Notes under the pieces: generated by a model | The model's input: the letters and a program-made list of their open reading frames with translations, nothing else | The model's database searches: none | What the model was told of the DNA's origin: nothing | NCBI RefSeq assembly: GCF_910596095.1 | Contig: NC_056539.1 | Span: forward strand, 7,638,501 to 7,702,500 | DNA: 64,000 nt | From: Thunnus maccoyii | Taxonomy: Eukaryota; Chordata; Actinopteri; Scombriformes; Scombridae | Reading direction: 5' to 3' | Translations under genes and position numbers: made by a program | In this document: in pieces, positions 1 through 11,544 of the stretch | Layout: each line of letters starts with the position of its first letter | How positions within the stretch are numbered: position 1 is the first letter of the stretch

Positions 1-363
1 TCATTCAGTTCAATTTAAAGGCAGTTGTGTATAAATTAGCCTCTGACCATTTTCCAAAGCATACCATATGTTTTTAGATTGATTTCCTACCTTCCAGACA
101 GCTTTGTTTTCTATGAAGAGCATGATACAAATTTGGTAATTTCTTGTTTTAACAAGTTACTGTTTGACAGTTTAATCTAAAATCTGGTAAATTGGACTGT
201 CCTCCTATAATATGTAACTATTTCACATTAAAATGTCTAAAAACAACTAGACCTACGTTATATATTTTGTTGAGTTGTATACTGACAGTATCCCAACTGT
301 CTCCAACCATTTTCAAACCCAGAGAAATCTGTAATTTTAATCAAAGTAACGGTCGGTTTCATT

Positions 364-510
364 TGGTTGCTTGCCAATGGCGTCGTGCCCCTCTACCAAA
401 GAGTATACGCACACAAGTTGCATGTGTCAGCGTTGTGGTTGTTCGCCACAATGGCGTCTACAAAAGAGTATACACATACAAGATTATACATTGGCATTGT
501 GTTTGTCATA
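364..510. repeat. Two-copy direct repeat, about 75-bp unit
   Basis: Both units contain GGTTG, then CAATGGCGTC, then AAAGAGTATAC, then ACA(C/T)ACAAG in the same order, starting at about 364 and 437. They are diverged, which suggests an old local duplication. Confidence 0.6.
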
Positions 511-1088
511 AAGCTGACTTTTTTCAGTTTTAAGCCACATTTTTATGGTAAACTTCTTAGATCTTGGTTGTTTTTAACTATACCTTTTAACTAGATGAAG
601 GATTTCTGGTTCCAGAGAAACAAGTTGAGCAAATGTTTATAGCCGCTCGGCCAGCAGCCCCTCCCTGACGTCCTGTGCCTGCCGAACACCGTTGGAGAAG
701 CACTGATTTTTTTACGTGAAACCGCTTTATTCAGTGTTTTTACCAGTTTTAATCCCCTTTTATGTTTGTTCTAGAGAGGAGGAGACCCCTACCAGTAAAA
801 ACCTCCTGAATGATGAACACTGAAGGAATCATAACAGGGAGAGGCTGGTTGTTTAACAATGAAGACAACAACTCCCATGATCCCACACTACTTCACAACA
901 TCATCATCCAACTCCATCTTTTGTTATTGTTTTGATTGATAGTACAACATACAGTCAGAACAATATACTTTGGAAAATGGTGGGTCAGTAATAAACAGTA
1001 CACATCATTTCTAAAAAAAAAAAAAATGGTTGAAACATTTGAAACCACATGTATGATCCTTCAAATACAGTGCAAGACTGATGATAAA

Positions 1089-1236
1089 ACAATGGAAAAG
1101 CACAGGTGTAAATAATAAAATTAATGGCTGAATTCCATTTAGCTGCTTCAGTTTCAGGGTCCTGGTGACACTTGAACATAACGGAGCCATCGTTAATGTT
1201 ATTAGGAACACCTGTGCTTTTCCTGCCATGACAAGT
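1089..1236. repeat. Palindromic MITE-like element in tubgcp5 intron
   Basis: The left arm ATGGAAAAGCACAGGTGT at about 1092 is mirrored by ACACCTGTGCTTTTCC at 1208-1223, and the inner parts of the arms pair too. The motif TAAATGGAAT(T/C/G)CAGCCAT recurs at about 4019 and 58908, so this is a dispersed family. Confidence 0.6.
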
Positions 1237-1260
1237 CAAAATGCTCAGTGCTCGTCTCAC

Positions 1261-4200
1261 CCTGGTCATGATGTAGTTGTGAAGGCTGTTGACAAAGTGC
1301 ATCAGTTTGACCCGCAACAGACACATCCGATGAATCTGTTGATTTATAGGTTCTTTGACTTTTACTTCCTCAGCCAAAGCTCCCTCCAGTTTCTTAGTGA
1401 TGTTTGTGAACTCTATGAGAATTAAACATATTTCATATATTAGAGAAACCCTCAGCATAAATGCAAGGGGGGAGATTCTCCACATACTGAAGATATTCAT
1501 GCATCATAAACAACTGACTTGTTTTCATACATATATATCACTGAACTGAGCCCTATTGTGGAGAATACAGTATTATAAATACTGATTTTTAAGTGCCATC
1601 CTAAGTCATACCATTGAATCGAAGTGTGTCCAAACTGTATTTGGCCCATTTGATCTGCAGCAGGAGGAGAAACACTTGATTGTAGATCTTCTGACACTCT
1701 GAGCTGATCACAATGTCAACAGGCCAGGGAACCTGTGAGAAAAATAACCAAATGTCAGTATGGCATTAAAAAAAAAAAACATTGATAAAATCTAAACAAA
1801 CACATTCAAATTGTTTACCTTGTAACTGAGGGTAAGCACTTCTAGATTATTTACAGGGTGTTTTTTCCTAGCAGGGTCGATGGTCTCCAAGAATATTGAC
1901 AATCTGAGAAAATATGAAATAATGGAAAAATAGACATTTTTAATAATACAAGAAAACACTGTCCTGTGACATTATTCTTCAAATAATCAGTCTAATTCTT
2001 CACACACAAATACATGCAGTACCTGCTGCTGTCCTCAGGGTAGCGCTGTCCAACTGCCTCCTGCAGCTGAACGTTGAGAAAAGACAGCTGCTGCCAGCTC
2101 TCCTTCTCCTGCACCTTGTCAAAGATGGCGGTGTAAAAGTCGTACATGGTGTCTCCGGCTTCCAGCAGGAAATAGTTCCTCATAGCTTGGAGGTACTCCA
2201 GCAGCCTGTGGAGATATCAAGGGACTCAAATTCTCTATATGCAGTAACGAAAAAAAGTAATTATTTAAATCATGTAACCCCAAACATGATGCTTACTTGT
2301 AGTCTTTCTTCAGAGTCTTCATTAGGTTCCCACAGCACTCGATATACCGTCTTTCGATGTGCGGGTAGAGGCAAGAGCGCAGCGTGAGCTCAAACGTCTG
2401 GCAGGTGACAGACTGAGAAGAGCGGTCCACGATGAAATCACCTCCGGAGAAGCGCTCATGGAAGTCACTCTGCTCCAAGTAGAGTCTGAAGGAAAACACA
2501 TGACATTTAAGATTTTAAAACTCTGAGTTTATCCATGCAGGTCTCGCACAAAAAAAATATAATCCATTTGAAAATCATATCTTTAGACAGAGCCTTTTGT
2601 GAGATTATGAAACCAGCAGCTGCAAAAAGGCATTACATAATGTTTTTTATAAATGACAAATTCATGAAATTAAATGAATGCTTTCACAGAGCTAGTATTA
2701 GCTAGTATTCAATAGGTAGTTTAAATGCTGTGATTAATGCTTACCTGGCAAAGTTGATGGCCAGCAATGGATCATGGACATGATCGATCGCCAGATGCTG
2801 TGCAATGATGGACTGCATCTTTATAAGGCTCCTCTTAGTGGCCAGTTCTTCAGTCACTGTGTCTGTCGGAGATTCCTCTTGGCTGCAGAGGCGTGACTGC
2901 ACTGACTCCAGAAACAGTGCGTATAAACTCTTCCTCTCTGCATCTGCAATGTAACATGTTGTACGTTTTTCAAGAAATTGTTCAAGCTCTGTTCTGTTCA
3001 GCAAAAAAAGCTGAAACTTAAAAAACTGTTTCAAGCCCACAAATTAAATACAGTAACATTTGCAGGGAAAACACTGACCTCTGGAGGATCTCTCTGACTG
3101 CTCAACCTCCTTACAGTCCAGATTTTTGAGCAGCTGCATGGACTTCCCAGCCATGATGATCTGCTTGAGGACAGGCTTGAGGAAGGACACCATGGTGAGC
3201 TGCTTGTTGCCCTGATCGCCTCCAGAGCTGCCGCTGGCTGCATCGCTCAGCTTCTCCTCGTTCTCCACCGTCTCAGACACGCTGTACAGTGTGTAGGTGG
3301 CGTACCAGAAGTCTCTGTGGTTCACCGGGACATCTTTGTTCCTGGGCAATAATAAGAGCGGGTGTTTTCAAATTCAGCAAATCAAATGTAATTTAGTGTA
3401 GTATAACAGCCAAAATGTTAGGTTAAAAAGTCATGATAGAATAGATGTTTTAAGGTTCTTGGGGTCCAAACCTCTGGATGATGAACTCTTTGGCAGGATC
3501 AAACAGGTGGCCATGAACAATCCATTCATCCACAATCTCCAGATATGGTCTGACTGTCTCTGTCCATAGTGAAAACAATAAAGCCACCTAGAATAAGAAA
3601 AGATGACACACAGGAATGATCACACACACAGATTTGTTTCCTTAAGATCCATGAACTCTCTCTTGTGTTGAATTCACTGAACAAAGCACTCAAGACAAAA
3701 CTCACAGCTTGCTCTGAAGCTTCCCCGACACTGTCATATTCAATGATTGCCTTGTACAGGGTGTTGAGCAAGTGCGAAGCCCGCACGACATTCGGAGTCT
3801 CGGGGGGGACTTCAGCGACCCCGGTGCAAAAGACTTTGTGCAGCACTTTGATCTGTGCTAGGTGAGGGCTGAGCCGCTCCAGAACTACAGACAGAGTCAC
3901 CGTCTCATCTGCAAAAAAAGAGGATGACTCATCAAATACCGGCTGATGCAAGCGAGAAACCTCTATTATCTATTCAAGTGTGCCAGTAAGTCATGACAGT
4001 TAGCCAGCATGAATAGCTAAATGGAATCCAGCCATCATTCATTTTTAGCATTAACACCAGTGTTTCTCATACCGTGACATGTCGAAATGTCGTCCATGAA
4101 GAATGCCTGTTGCATTATTCATTAAACAGCCATAAATACACAGTGAGAGGTGTTTCTTGCTCACCAGTGTTTGCACAAAACTATCCTTCACCTTATTAAA

Positions 4201-7200
4201 AATCCAGGGCCAGATCTGACCACATCACTACATGCTAATAGCTAATTATGGATGACATGGGTGTTTCCTTCACGGGTTGTTTAACATTTTTCATGCATTA
4301 CTTATAAGATTTGTACAGTACATTCTTTTACAGTTGGATTGAAACACGGGCATCGATATCACGATATGCAAACCTGAAGCCTGCATTATCATCGTTTTAA
4401 CTGGACTTTGAAACTGTCCAGCTTTTTATCATTTCAGCCATCTGCCAGTTTATTGCTGTTCCACTGACATGATGGCACATACAGTACATGCTGATGTGTG
4501 TATTAATAAGGTTAAGATTCTTCATACTATACACACATGACACAAACTGTGTCATCATATTTCACCAGATCACTTGTGTTGTGATGCCAGCTTTATCTTA
4601 AGCCAGTATTACTGTGAATGGAGTTATACTATCTTACCGAATGGTTTTCAATCCCATAACCATACTTGTACTTGCCATTGCATATGATCTCTCTCTCAAT
4701 TGTGGTCAGCTCCTCTTTAAAGCTGGTAAAGTACTTGTTGAGCGCCCAGACAAAGGCCTGATAGGTCCTGAAGGGAGGCTCGGAGCCCTTCTTGGAGCTG
4801 TAGGAGGAACTGGAGCCGGGTGGGCAAGGCTCTGAACTATACCCCGTCACCTCATCTATGAACTTCTGCAACCTGAACACCGCCTGGCCGTACACGGCGA
4901 TATGCTCCAGCACAGATCGCAGACAGTTCTGCAGCACAGAGGGAGATAAGGTCGTTTCCTTCAGCAAACAGAGGACACATTTATTAAGATATAATACAAG
5001 GAATTTTCAGATTTTTAACTTACACTGGTCAGATGAGTTACGACCACGTTATTCCTTACTGACACTTTTCCATCATGATGTTGGAATATAAAATGTTTCT
5101 TAACTCCAGACAGAAGCCTGCAACACAACAGCATGTAAAGGACACGATCATTTCCCTTATAATCCAACAATGACTCAAATGTTGAGGGATTTACTTGATT
5201 ATAAAAAGGTATAACGTGAGACAGTAGGAGATACATTTCTCAGAGTTTGAACAAGGAACACAGTCACACACCAGCATCATTACATCTTACCACAGTGTCT
5301 CCCGTATTACTTGGGTCTCTGTGACAAAGGCTTTTTCTTCTGGTAGATACAATGGATCAGTGTTGTACAAGTGTTGATCCCTGTGAAGAGAAACGCTGAG
5401 CATAAACATTTGAAATCTTTTCAATTCACAAATAACCTAAACTGCTACATTTGCCAACACTGTAGTTTATAAAAATAAACTATTAGTCTTAGCTGCTATC
5501 AACTATTTTGTTATTTATGGAATTTGCATTTTTGTGATGTTTTTTCTTTCTTTTCAACTGCAACAAAGCAACAAAATCATCATTGAAAGTGCAGTATTAT
5601 GGTATTTTTCATTATATTTTTAAAGCATTAAATTTTCTTCAAAGAGGCAAAATACTGGATATTGGTATCAGCTTTAAAAAACTACGATGTAGTATTATGA
5701 CCATTATTGAAGAAAAAAATGAGTTCTGTAAAAATTCTAAAAAATATACTTTTCTTAAAATATTATGAGCATATTCTCCTAATATAATGGCTTTGTTTAT
5801 AATAGTTATTTCTTATAATTAATGTAACTGATTTATGACTTTATTCTCATAATATTACTTTGTTTTCTCAGTGTTATTGCCTTAATATTCTATATCTATA
5901 ATAATACTATTGTTTCTTGAGATTATGACTTTATACTTATAATGTGACTTTTTCATCAAGACTATTACATTTTAATTCTCAAAATGTGAGCAAGTGTGTA
6001 AGTGTGACCCTACTGCTATATCCTAAAGTAAAACATTTACAAATGTTGGAGTCTTACCACACATTGAGCAAGTTGGAGTGTAAATGCAAGCTGTGAGGAA
6101 AGCGAGGCGCGTGAGCCACCCAGTATGGTGTCACTACATGCTGTTCGAGCCAGGCCCGGGCATCAGGCTCACCCACTGGAAAGACACAAACTGGAATTAT
6201 TTTCACATTCCTGTGTCCTGTGTCTGTTTCACATTATCGCAATATTAATGTGCGTTTCATTATCTGAAATTCTATTCTCCGTTAAATATAATATGATTGG
6301 TTCCCACCCGTCCATGTGACTGCAACTGTCTTGTTAGGGTTGTCCTGGTCTTCCTGGGGTGTTCTGTCCAACTGGATCCCAGAATCCTCCCTGCTGATTG
6401 GCTGCTGGCTGTCCTCATCCTCACTCTCCTCCTCAGACCATTCCTAAAAAAATACATAACACTTGATATTTCATAAATAACATTTCAAATACATTCATCA
6501 GCAGCCAAAAAAGACAACTCAAGTGAGAATGCTTAACTTCAGCTGGATTAATGTGTACTGAGGTCCTCTCTATTTTTTTAGAGCACAAATATCTTGAATG
6601 ACAGGTTGGTTATGATTTACTCACAGGGGTATCTGGATATGGTCCAAGGTCTATGTCCTCACCCTCCATCAGATATTTAGCCCAGTCAAAGTTGTCCTCT
6701 TGTTCTGAAGAGACACCAGTTGAAGAAATAATGATAAACTTGACAGGTGAGCATTTAACAGGATTCATCAACATTACACATGAAATTAAACATTAGTGAA
6801 ACATCAGCTCACCGGCCTCCTTCACCCTGGGTCTCTCAGTGAAGTTTGTGTTGGAGGGGGACTCCGACAAGGAGAGGAGCAGTGACAGTATGCCGTGGTG
6901 CACATCAGTCTGCAAAAACAAATAAAGCCAAAGGAAACGTGAACGACGAAGAAAAGTATCTAGTGCTGCAACAATTAGTCAATTTATTTATTGACAGAAA
7001 ATGAATCAGCAACGATTTTGATAATCAATCAATAATTGTTTAAGTCATTTTTTAAGGAAAAATGCAAGAAATTAGATGGTTGTAGCTTCTCAAATGTCAG
7101 AATTTTAAGCTTTTTGTGACATACATGATATATATACATGTCTTTGGATTTTGGATTGTTGATCGGACAAAACAAAACATGTGAAGACATCACCTTGGGC

Positions 7201-8155
7201 TCTAAGAAATCATAACAGGCGTTTTTCATTATTTTCTGACATTTTATAAACAAAGCAATTAATTGATAAAATAAGTATCTGATTAATTGATAATGAAAAT
7301 AATCGTTAGTTGCAGCCCTGAAAGTATCTACTAGGGATTTGTCTTTAGGGCAGTTTTAGATCATAGACCCTCACTCTATTAATGAGAATATTTTCTGTGC
7401 CATACCTTTGTTCCATCTGTATTAGGTAAAGGTGAGTTCAGGAACTCATTAGTGAGCCTCCTCCAGCTTTCTGCTTTACTCAAGTCTGAGTGGACCATGA
7501 GCTTTTCATAGATTCTGAAAAACACAGCAGATTACGCATAAGAGTGTCATCTGAAATATCTATATATTTTAATGAGGGGGGGGGGGGGGGCGGGTTGTAT
7601 GGCTAAATCAGTCAGATTAACAAAATTGTGGAGGCTTAACCCAAGTCTTTCTTTATGTTTTTGTCATGAGAACATCTTTCAAACATGCAAACCATGGATC
7701 CATGGTACAGCATGAAGAATATCAGGCAATGCAGGGACATTAGAGAAACTTTCTGAGGGGACCCCTATAGACCCCTTGAATTACAAAATAACTCTTACGC
7801 CCCTGCAAAAGACACAGGCAGAGTAACAAGCACCACACAGACACACTCACCCATTTATACTGCGTTGGACTTTATGGCTGTCCACGTCCAGGTAACGATG
7901 AAACCTGACAAGACAACAGACTATTAGCCCACTAACATCACCGTATGATGTAAACACTGGGTTACAAGTTAGCAGCTGACAAGCTAGCTCCCAATCCTGT
8001 CAGTGACCAACCTTCACTCACCTAAAATTTGACCAGGCGAATTTCAATGCCAGCTGAAAATTCTGGTCCTCCTCATCCTCAATCCCGCTGATACAACTGA
8101 TCAACTTCTTGATTTCTCTCTCTGTCTCCTTTTCGAAGGTGCTCCAGTGTGCCAT
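1261..8155 (-). CDS. tubgcp5: Gamma-tubulin complex component 5 (GCP5), 3' end missing
   Basis: GCP5 is a scaffold subunit of the gamma-tubulin ring complex, which nucleates microtubules at centrosomes and spindles. I see 19 exons on the minus strand: 8155-8022, 7904-7851, 7514-7406, 6909-6813, 6704-6625, 6443-6308, 6175-6058, 5379-5291, 5117-5024, 4928-4676, 3908-3706, 3587-3472, 3341-3079, 2943-2745, 2484-2297, 2205-2033, 1903-1819, 1732-1612 and 1412-1261. They sum to 888 in-frame codons. Family blocks are plain: NFQLALKFAWSNFRFHRYLD near the N terminus, VFRLQKFIDEV, GVAEVPPETPNVVRASHLLN, FWYATYTLYSVSE, MVSFLKPVLKQIIMAGKSMQ, DPLLAINFAR, and QQIHRMCLLRVKLMHFVNSL at the end seen here. The start is an ATG followed by AHWSTFEKE. 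Human GCP5 (about 1024 residues) continues some 118 residues beyond the NYIMTR reached at 1261. Those last exons were not found in 1-1260 and probably lie to the left. The exon ending at 4676 uses a GC donor. Confidence 0.92.
4019..4100 (+). repeat. Second copy of the TAAATGGAAT..CAGCCAT dispersed repeat
   Basis: Shares the motif and the downstream CACCAGTGTTTCTC / GACATGTCGAAATG order with the element at 1089-1236. Sits in the tubgcp5 intron that begins with the GC donor. Confidence 0.45.
4670..4676 (-). other. tubgcp5: GC-AG splice donor in tubgcp5
   Basis: The exon ends IICN followed by G, then GCAAGT. Joining to the next exon at 3908 restores the conserved residues (CNDETVTL against human NNDTTITL). 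The nearest GT would shift the frame. GC with AAGT is the usual form of this rare donor class. Confidence 0.65.
6961..7320. mobile_element. hAT-like MITE with perfect 8-bp target duplication
   Basis: A 360-bp element with terminal inverted repeats TAGTGCTGCAAC and GTTGCAGCCCTG, flanked on both sides by AAAGTATC (6953-6960 and 7321-7328). The internal TGGATTGTTG(A/G)TCGG block is shared with copies at 34440 and 49327. It lies in a tubgcp5 intron and has no transposase. Confidence 0.85.
7576..7594. repeat. Homopolymer G run
   Basis: Fifteen G in a row, then C and GGG, in a tubgcp5 intron. Length may be unreliable in assembly. Confidence 0.8.
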
Positions 8156-8387
8156 ACTGATGTTGACAGTGCTGCTGCTGCTGCTGTTAGCTTTACGTTA
8201 TATGCATGTAGCTGTCTTTCTGTCAAGGCTTGCGACAGACCTAGTGGAAGCTAAAGTGCTAGCACAAACAAGAAAATGTTAGCTAAATGTCCTTTGTTGC
8301 AAACGGCAGGACAGCTTCAGCGTTATCTATTCATTGATTCATCGAGCTAATGCCGCGCTGCTGCGTTTGCCTCCTACAACAGACGAG

Positions 8388-8399
8388 TGCGCATGCGCG
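8388..8399. promoter_or_regulatory. NRF1-type site upstream of tubgcp5
   Basis: TGCGCATGCGCG matches the NRF1 palindrome (YGCGCAYGCGCR) exactly, about 235 bp upstream of the tubgcp5 ATG in a CpG-containing stretch. This is typical of promoters of constitutive genes. Confidence 0.6.
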
Positions 8400-8509
8400 A
8401 CTTCAAAATCGATTTAAAAAGTGTTTATATGATATTTAATTTTCTTTGGAAATGAAGAACTGTCAACTTGTGCGGCCAAGAAGTTCAATATCTTGAATAA
8501 ACTACTTAA

Positions 8510-9195
8510 AGACGACGCTGAAGTTAGCTTCAGATTCGGAGTAAAGGGGAAAGTTAAGGGAAACAATGATATTTAGCGTCTGATTCTCAGTTTTTTCACC
8601 ATTTATACTCATGAAAAAGAAATGAAGATTTGTGAAACCTTTATTTTGCTCATGAAAACACAAAAAGGGCGCTTTCACTGTTTTTCCCATCCAGACCACA
8701 TTCAAAAACCACTATATTTAGACTCTGGACTAGATTGCCTAGGAGACTCCAGAGACTCATTAAAACACTGTTTCAGTTGTGAAACCTTTATTCTATTTAT
8801 GAAAAATGAGAAAAAAAAATGGCGATCCATACTGCTTTCTCCCATCCAGGACACATTAGACCAGGTCCAAAAATCATATACTTAGACCTATCAAATCTGG
8901 ACCAGATTATTATTATTTTTATAATGACAACTCCAGCTATAAGGTTTGTTTTTTTTATCCGGACCGTGTCTAATGTGGTCTGGGTGGGAACAAGCAATAA
9001 AATGGCCGCTTCCTTTTTTTTCACAAGGAAAATAAAGGTTTCACAAATCTGAAAATGGTTAAAACAGCGTTTAATCCCACATGAATCGGGCTTTTTGCTG
9101 CGATGTCTAACACTATTTCATAAGTAAGAGTAGTGAAAGTGACTCTTAACTTTCCCTTTTCCTCCGAATCGAAAGCTGCGAATCTAAAGACATTA
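8510..9195. repeat. Large palindromic element between tubgcp5 and chst7
   Basis: Outer arms (about 8520-8570 and 9140-9190) share CTTAACTTTCC..., then CTCCGAATC, in opposite orientation. Inner arms share AGATTTGTGAAACCTTTAT (8626) and its complement (about 9032). A GTGAAACCTTTATT module with a downstream CCCATCCAG(A/G)(C/A)CACATT occurs twice directly and once inverted. No coding capacity for a transposase was seen. Confidence 0.7.
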
Positions 9196-9773
9196 CCGAA
9201 ACGTTGTTGTCATAGGCGCAGAGAAACAGGAGAGTGCCTGGTCAGCAGAATAAGCCTGGGACACACAAAATTTAATTTATCTCTAAACCTCATCGGGAAG
9301 CATCTAACCGGAACAAGGCAATAACAGCTGTTAAACAATGAACTGGAACATGAAGGGATTGAGCACATGGACTTGAACACACTCTTTACAAATTACTCTG
9401 GAAACTCTATTTTAAAACATAATTTAAGAAGCTATAACTATTTGAAGGAATTAAGAACTATGTAATTCAACAGTTGGTGGCGATAGTGCTCCGAATGGTG
9501 GCAATTCGCCATTAGACAGGAAGAAGAAGAAGAAAGTGGGAACACTTCTCCCATAATGCATTGCAGTCCGTTACGACAGGTGGTAGCCGTTGGAGCCTCT
9601 CGCCTTCAAGGCTTTTAGATTGGATTATGGCGCTCCTCCCCCGAGAAGCACCGAACTATTCTTTTGAGTGTTCCCCAAAGAAAGAAAGAAAAACTACATA
9701 TTGTGTAATGGTTTTGTGATACTTATTTTACCAAGCAGCGTTAACAGACTGAGTTTCTGTGAGAAATAATGGA

Positions 9774-9821
9774 TATATATAAAGGAGAGATAATGTTATT
9801 TTGTCTTTAATGGGGCGTGGC
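9774..9821 (+). promoter_or_regulatory. chst7: Candidate core promoter of chst7
   Basis: TATATATAAAGG at 9774-9785 followed by GGGGCGTGGC, a GC/KLF-type box, about 120-160 bp before the ATG. Spacing suits a TATA promoter with a short 5' leader, but no transcript supports it. Confidence 0.35.
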
Positions 9822-9937
9822 TAGCACCCTCTCCTCCTCTCACGCATAACTTTAGAGTCGCCACAGCAGTGCTGTTCATATCGCTGTGCCGATCCATCAG
9901 AGAAGCAGCTAACCCAGCCCCCTCACGGCAAAAGGAA

Positions 9938-11206
9938 ATGAAGAGGCGGCTACATAAGAAATACCTAATCTTGATTCTGGCATATTCAGGTTTACTTCTG
10001 CTAATCCCCTATGTGTTAGATTACCGGGACAAATCCGTCCAACACTCGAAACACGGACTGCCGCAACAACAGCCCAGATGCCCAGATTTGGAGAACACGG
10101 TGGCGCTGCTGTGGGATAACGGTTACAAACTAAACGGTAGCGACGCGGCGGAGTACGCCGTCAACCGGAGCCAGTCTCGGATACACATCTACCTGCACGC
10201 CACCTGGAGGACGGGTTCGTCATTTTTGGGGGAGCTGTTCAACCAGCACCCCGATGTTTTCTACCTGTACGAGCCAATGTGGCATATATGGCAGGCTCTG
10301 TACCCTGGGGATGCAGCCAGTCTGCAGGGTGCAGTGCGGGACATGATGAACGCCTTGTACCGCTGCGATTTCTCCGTCCTCAAACTTTACGCAGGCTCGC
10401 AAAACATCACTACGTCGTTCATCTTCGGTTGGAAAATGAACAAGGTGATATGCTCGGAGCCGCTGTGTGATGCACACAAGCGGCACGAGATAGGGCTGGT
10501 GAAAGAGGACCAGTGCGCGAAATGCCAAAAGAGGGACATTAGGGAGCTGGAGAGGGAGTGTAAAAAGTACAAGGTGGTGGTGATCAAAGGAGTCCGTGTT
10601 TTGGACCTAAGCACGCTGGTTCCTTTGATGAAAGACCCGGCGATAAACCTCCAGATCATTCAGCTCTTCAGAGACCCAAGGGCCGTGCACAACTCGCGGC
10701 TGAAGTCCAAGCAGGCCCTGGTGAAGGAGAGCATCCAGGTGCTGAGGAGCAAGAAGCAGAACGACAAGTATAAGCGTCTGCTGGTGCCGAACAACAGGGT
10801 GAACCGGGCTGAGAGCTACGTCTCCAGCGCCATGGAGCTCATCTGTGACAACTGGCTCAGTGACATGATGCTGGTGGTGAACTCCCCTCCCTGGGTGAAA
10901 AGGAACTATCTCCGCATCCGCTACGAGGACCTGGTCCTGCACCCCATGGAGGAGCTCCAGAGGTTGTTCCGCTTCTCCAACCTCTCCAGCTCTCCTGCTT
11001 TGGAGAGGTTTGCTCTGAACATGACGCACGGCCAGGGCTATTCCTCAGACAAACCCTTCTTGATATCGTCTAGGGATGCTAAAGAGGCCATATATGCTTG
11101 GAGGGAGCGACTCAATGTTGAGCAGATAAATCAGGTGGAGGCCTACTGCAGCGAGGTCATGAGACAGCTGGGGTATCAGAAGAATAGCATGGACAAAACC
11201 ACATGA
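9938..11206 (+). CDS. chst7: Carbohydrate sulfotransferase 7 (GlcNAc/chondroitin 6-O-sulfotransferase)
   Basis: A Golgi type II membrane enzyme that moves sulfate from PAPS to C6 of GlcNAc or GalNAc in glycans and chondroitin. The protein is 422 residues from a single coding exon, as in other genes of this family. It has a short basic cytoplasmic tail (MKRRLHKK), one membrane anchor at about residues 9-28, the 5'-phosphosulfate loop WRTGSSFL at about 90-97, the block HPDVFYLYEPMWHIWQALYP, the 3'-phosphate loop QLFRDPRAVHNSRLKS at about 242-257 and NYLRIRYEDLV further on. Asn-X-Ser/Thr sites include NGSD, NITT, NLSS and NMTH. The open frame reaches back to 9869, but that codon is GTG. The first in-frame ATG is at 9938, in a fair Kozak context, and aligns with the start of human CHST7. 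CHST7 is preferred over CHST2 because of the protein match and because slc9a7 and rp2 follow. Confidence 0.93.
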   Translation: MKRRLHKKYLILILAYSGLLLLIPYVLDYRDKSVQHSKHGLPQQQPRCPDLENTVALLWDNGYKLNGSDAAEYAVNRSQSRIHIYLHATWRTGSSFLGELFNQHPDVFYLYEPMWHIWQALYPGDAASLQGAVRDMMNALYRCDFSVLKLYAGSQNITTSFIFGWKMNKVICSEPLCDAHKRHEIGLVKEDQCAKCQKRDIRELERECKKYKVVVIKGVRVLDLSTLVPLMKDPAINLQIIQLFRDPRAVHNSRLKSKQALVKESIQVLRSKKQNDKYKRLLVPNNRVNRAESYVSSAMELICDNWLSDMMLVVNSPPWVKRNYLRIRYEDLVLHPMEELQRLFRFSNLSSSPALERFALNMTHGQGYSSDKPFLISSRDAKEAIYAWRERLNVEQINQVEAYCSEVMRQLGYQKNSMDKTT

Positions 11207-11544
11207 GCACGAGCCATGAAGAATCATTAAGGTATGTGAGATCACATGAAGGGGGGGGGTGGTTTAAGAGTGTTTGATGGTGAACATAGTGTCCTAGATG
11301 CTGCCCACGCTCATCTTGTTTTCAAATCTGCACTTCTACCAATACAGGAAGTTAGTGGTTTGACAGAAACCATCCAGCTCTAGGACTGCTGCTGTTTACT
11401 GTCTGATCCTTGACTTTTGACCTCCCTCTGACCTGAGTCATATTGAAAACAGAGCGTCTATCTGGGGATCAGTAGAGTATCACATTTTTATTCCACTAGC
11501 TCTGCAAGCACAGACAAGCAATGATGATTGATTCGATGCATTTA

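Larger units (their letters stand above)
1..1260. other. Non-coding, probably inside the last introns of tubgcp5
   Basis: No exon of tubgcp5 or any other gene could be recognised on either strand. The stretch is AT-rich and holds a two-copy direct repeat near 364-510, a GC-richer patch at 640-710 and a palindromic repeat at 1089-1236. The missing tubgcp5 C-terminal exons should lie further left if the gene is intact. Confidence 0.5.
8156..9937. other. Divergent intergenic region tubgcp5 / chst7
   Basis: Holds the 5' ends of two genes that point away from each other, the NRF1 site, the palindromic element, a short dispersed-repeat end at about 9473-9535 (GGTGGCGATAGTGCTCC then GAAGAAGAAG) and a candidate TATA box. 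No further gene was seen. Confidence 0.7.

Noticed and set aside
600-730. GC-richer patch that reads as a short open stretch on the minus strand
   Set aside because: It does not match the GCP5 C terminus and has no convincing splice acceptor; AATAAA nearby is not enough.
985-1260. Minus-strand frames as the tubgcp5 C-terminal exon
   Set aside because: The sequence is a palindromic repeat; the weak resemblance to the GCP5 tail is not sustained.
9869-9937. N-terminal extension of chst7 (23 residues)
   Set aside because: The frame begins with GTG, not ATG, and the extension has no match in CHST7. The ATG at 9938 aligns with the known start.
10607-11029. 140-codon minus-strand frame inside chst7
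   Set aside because: Antisense shadow of the chst7 coding exon, caused by its high GC content.
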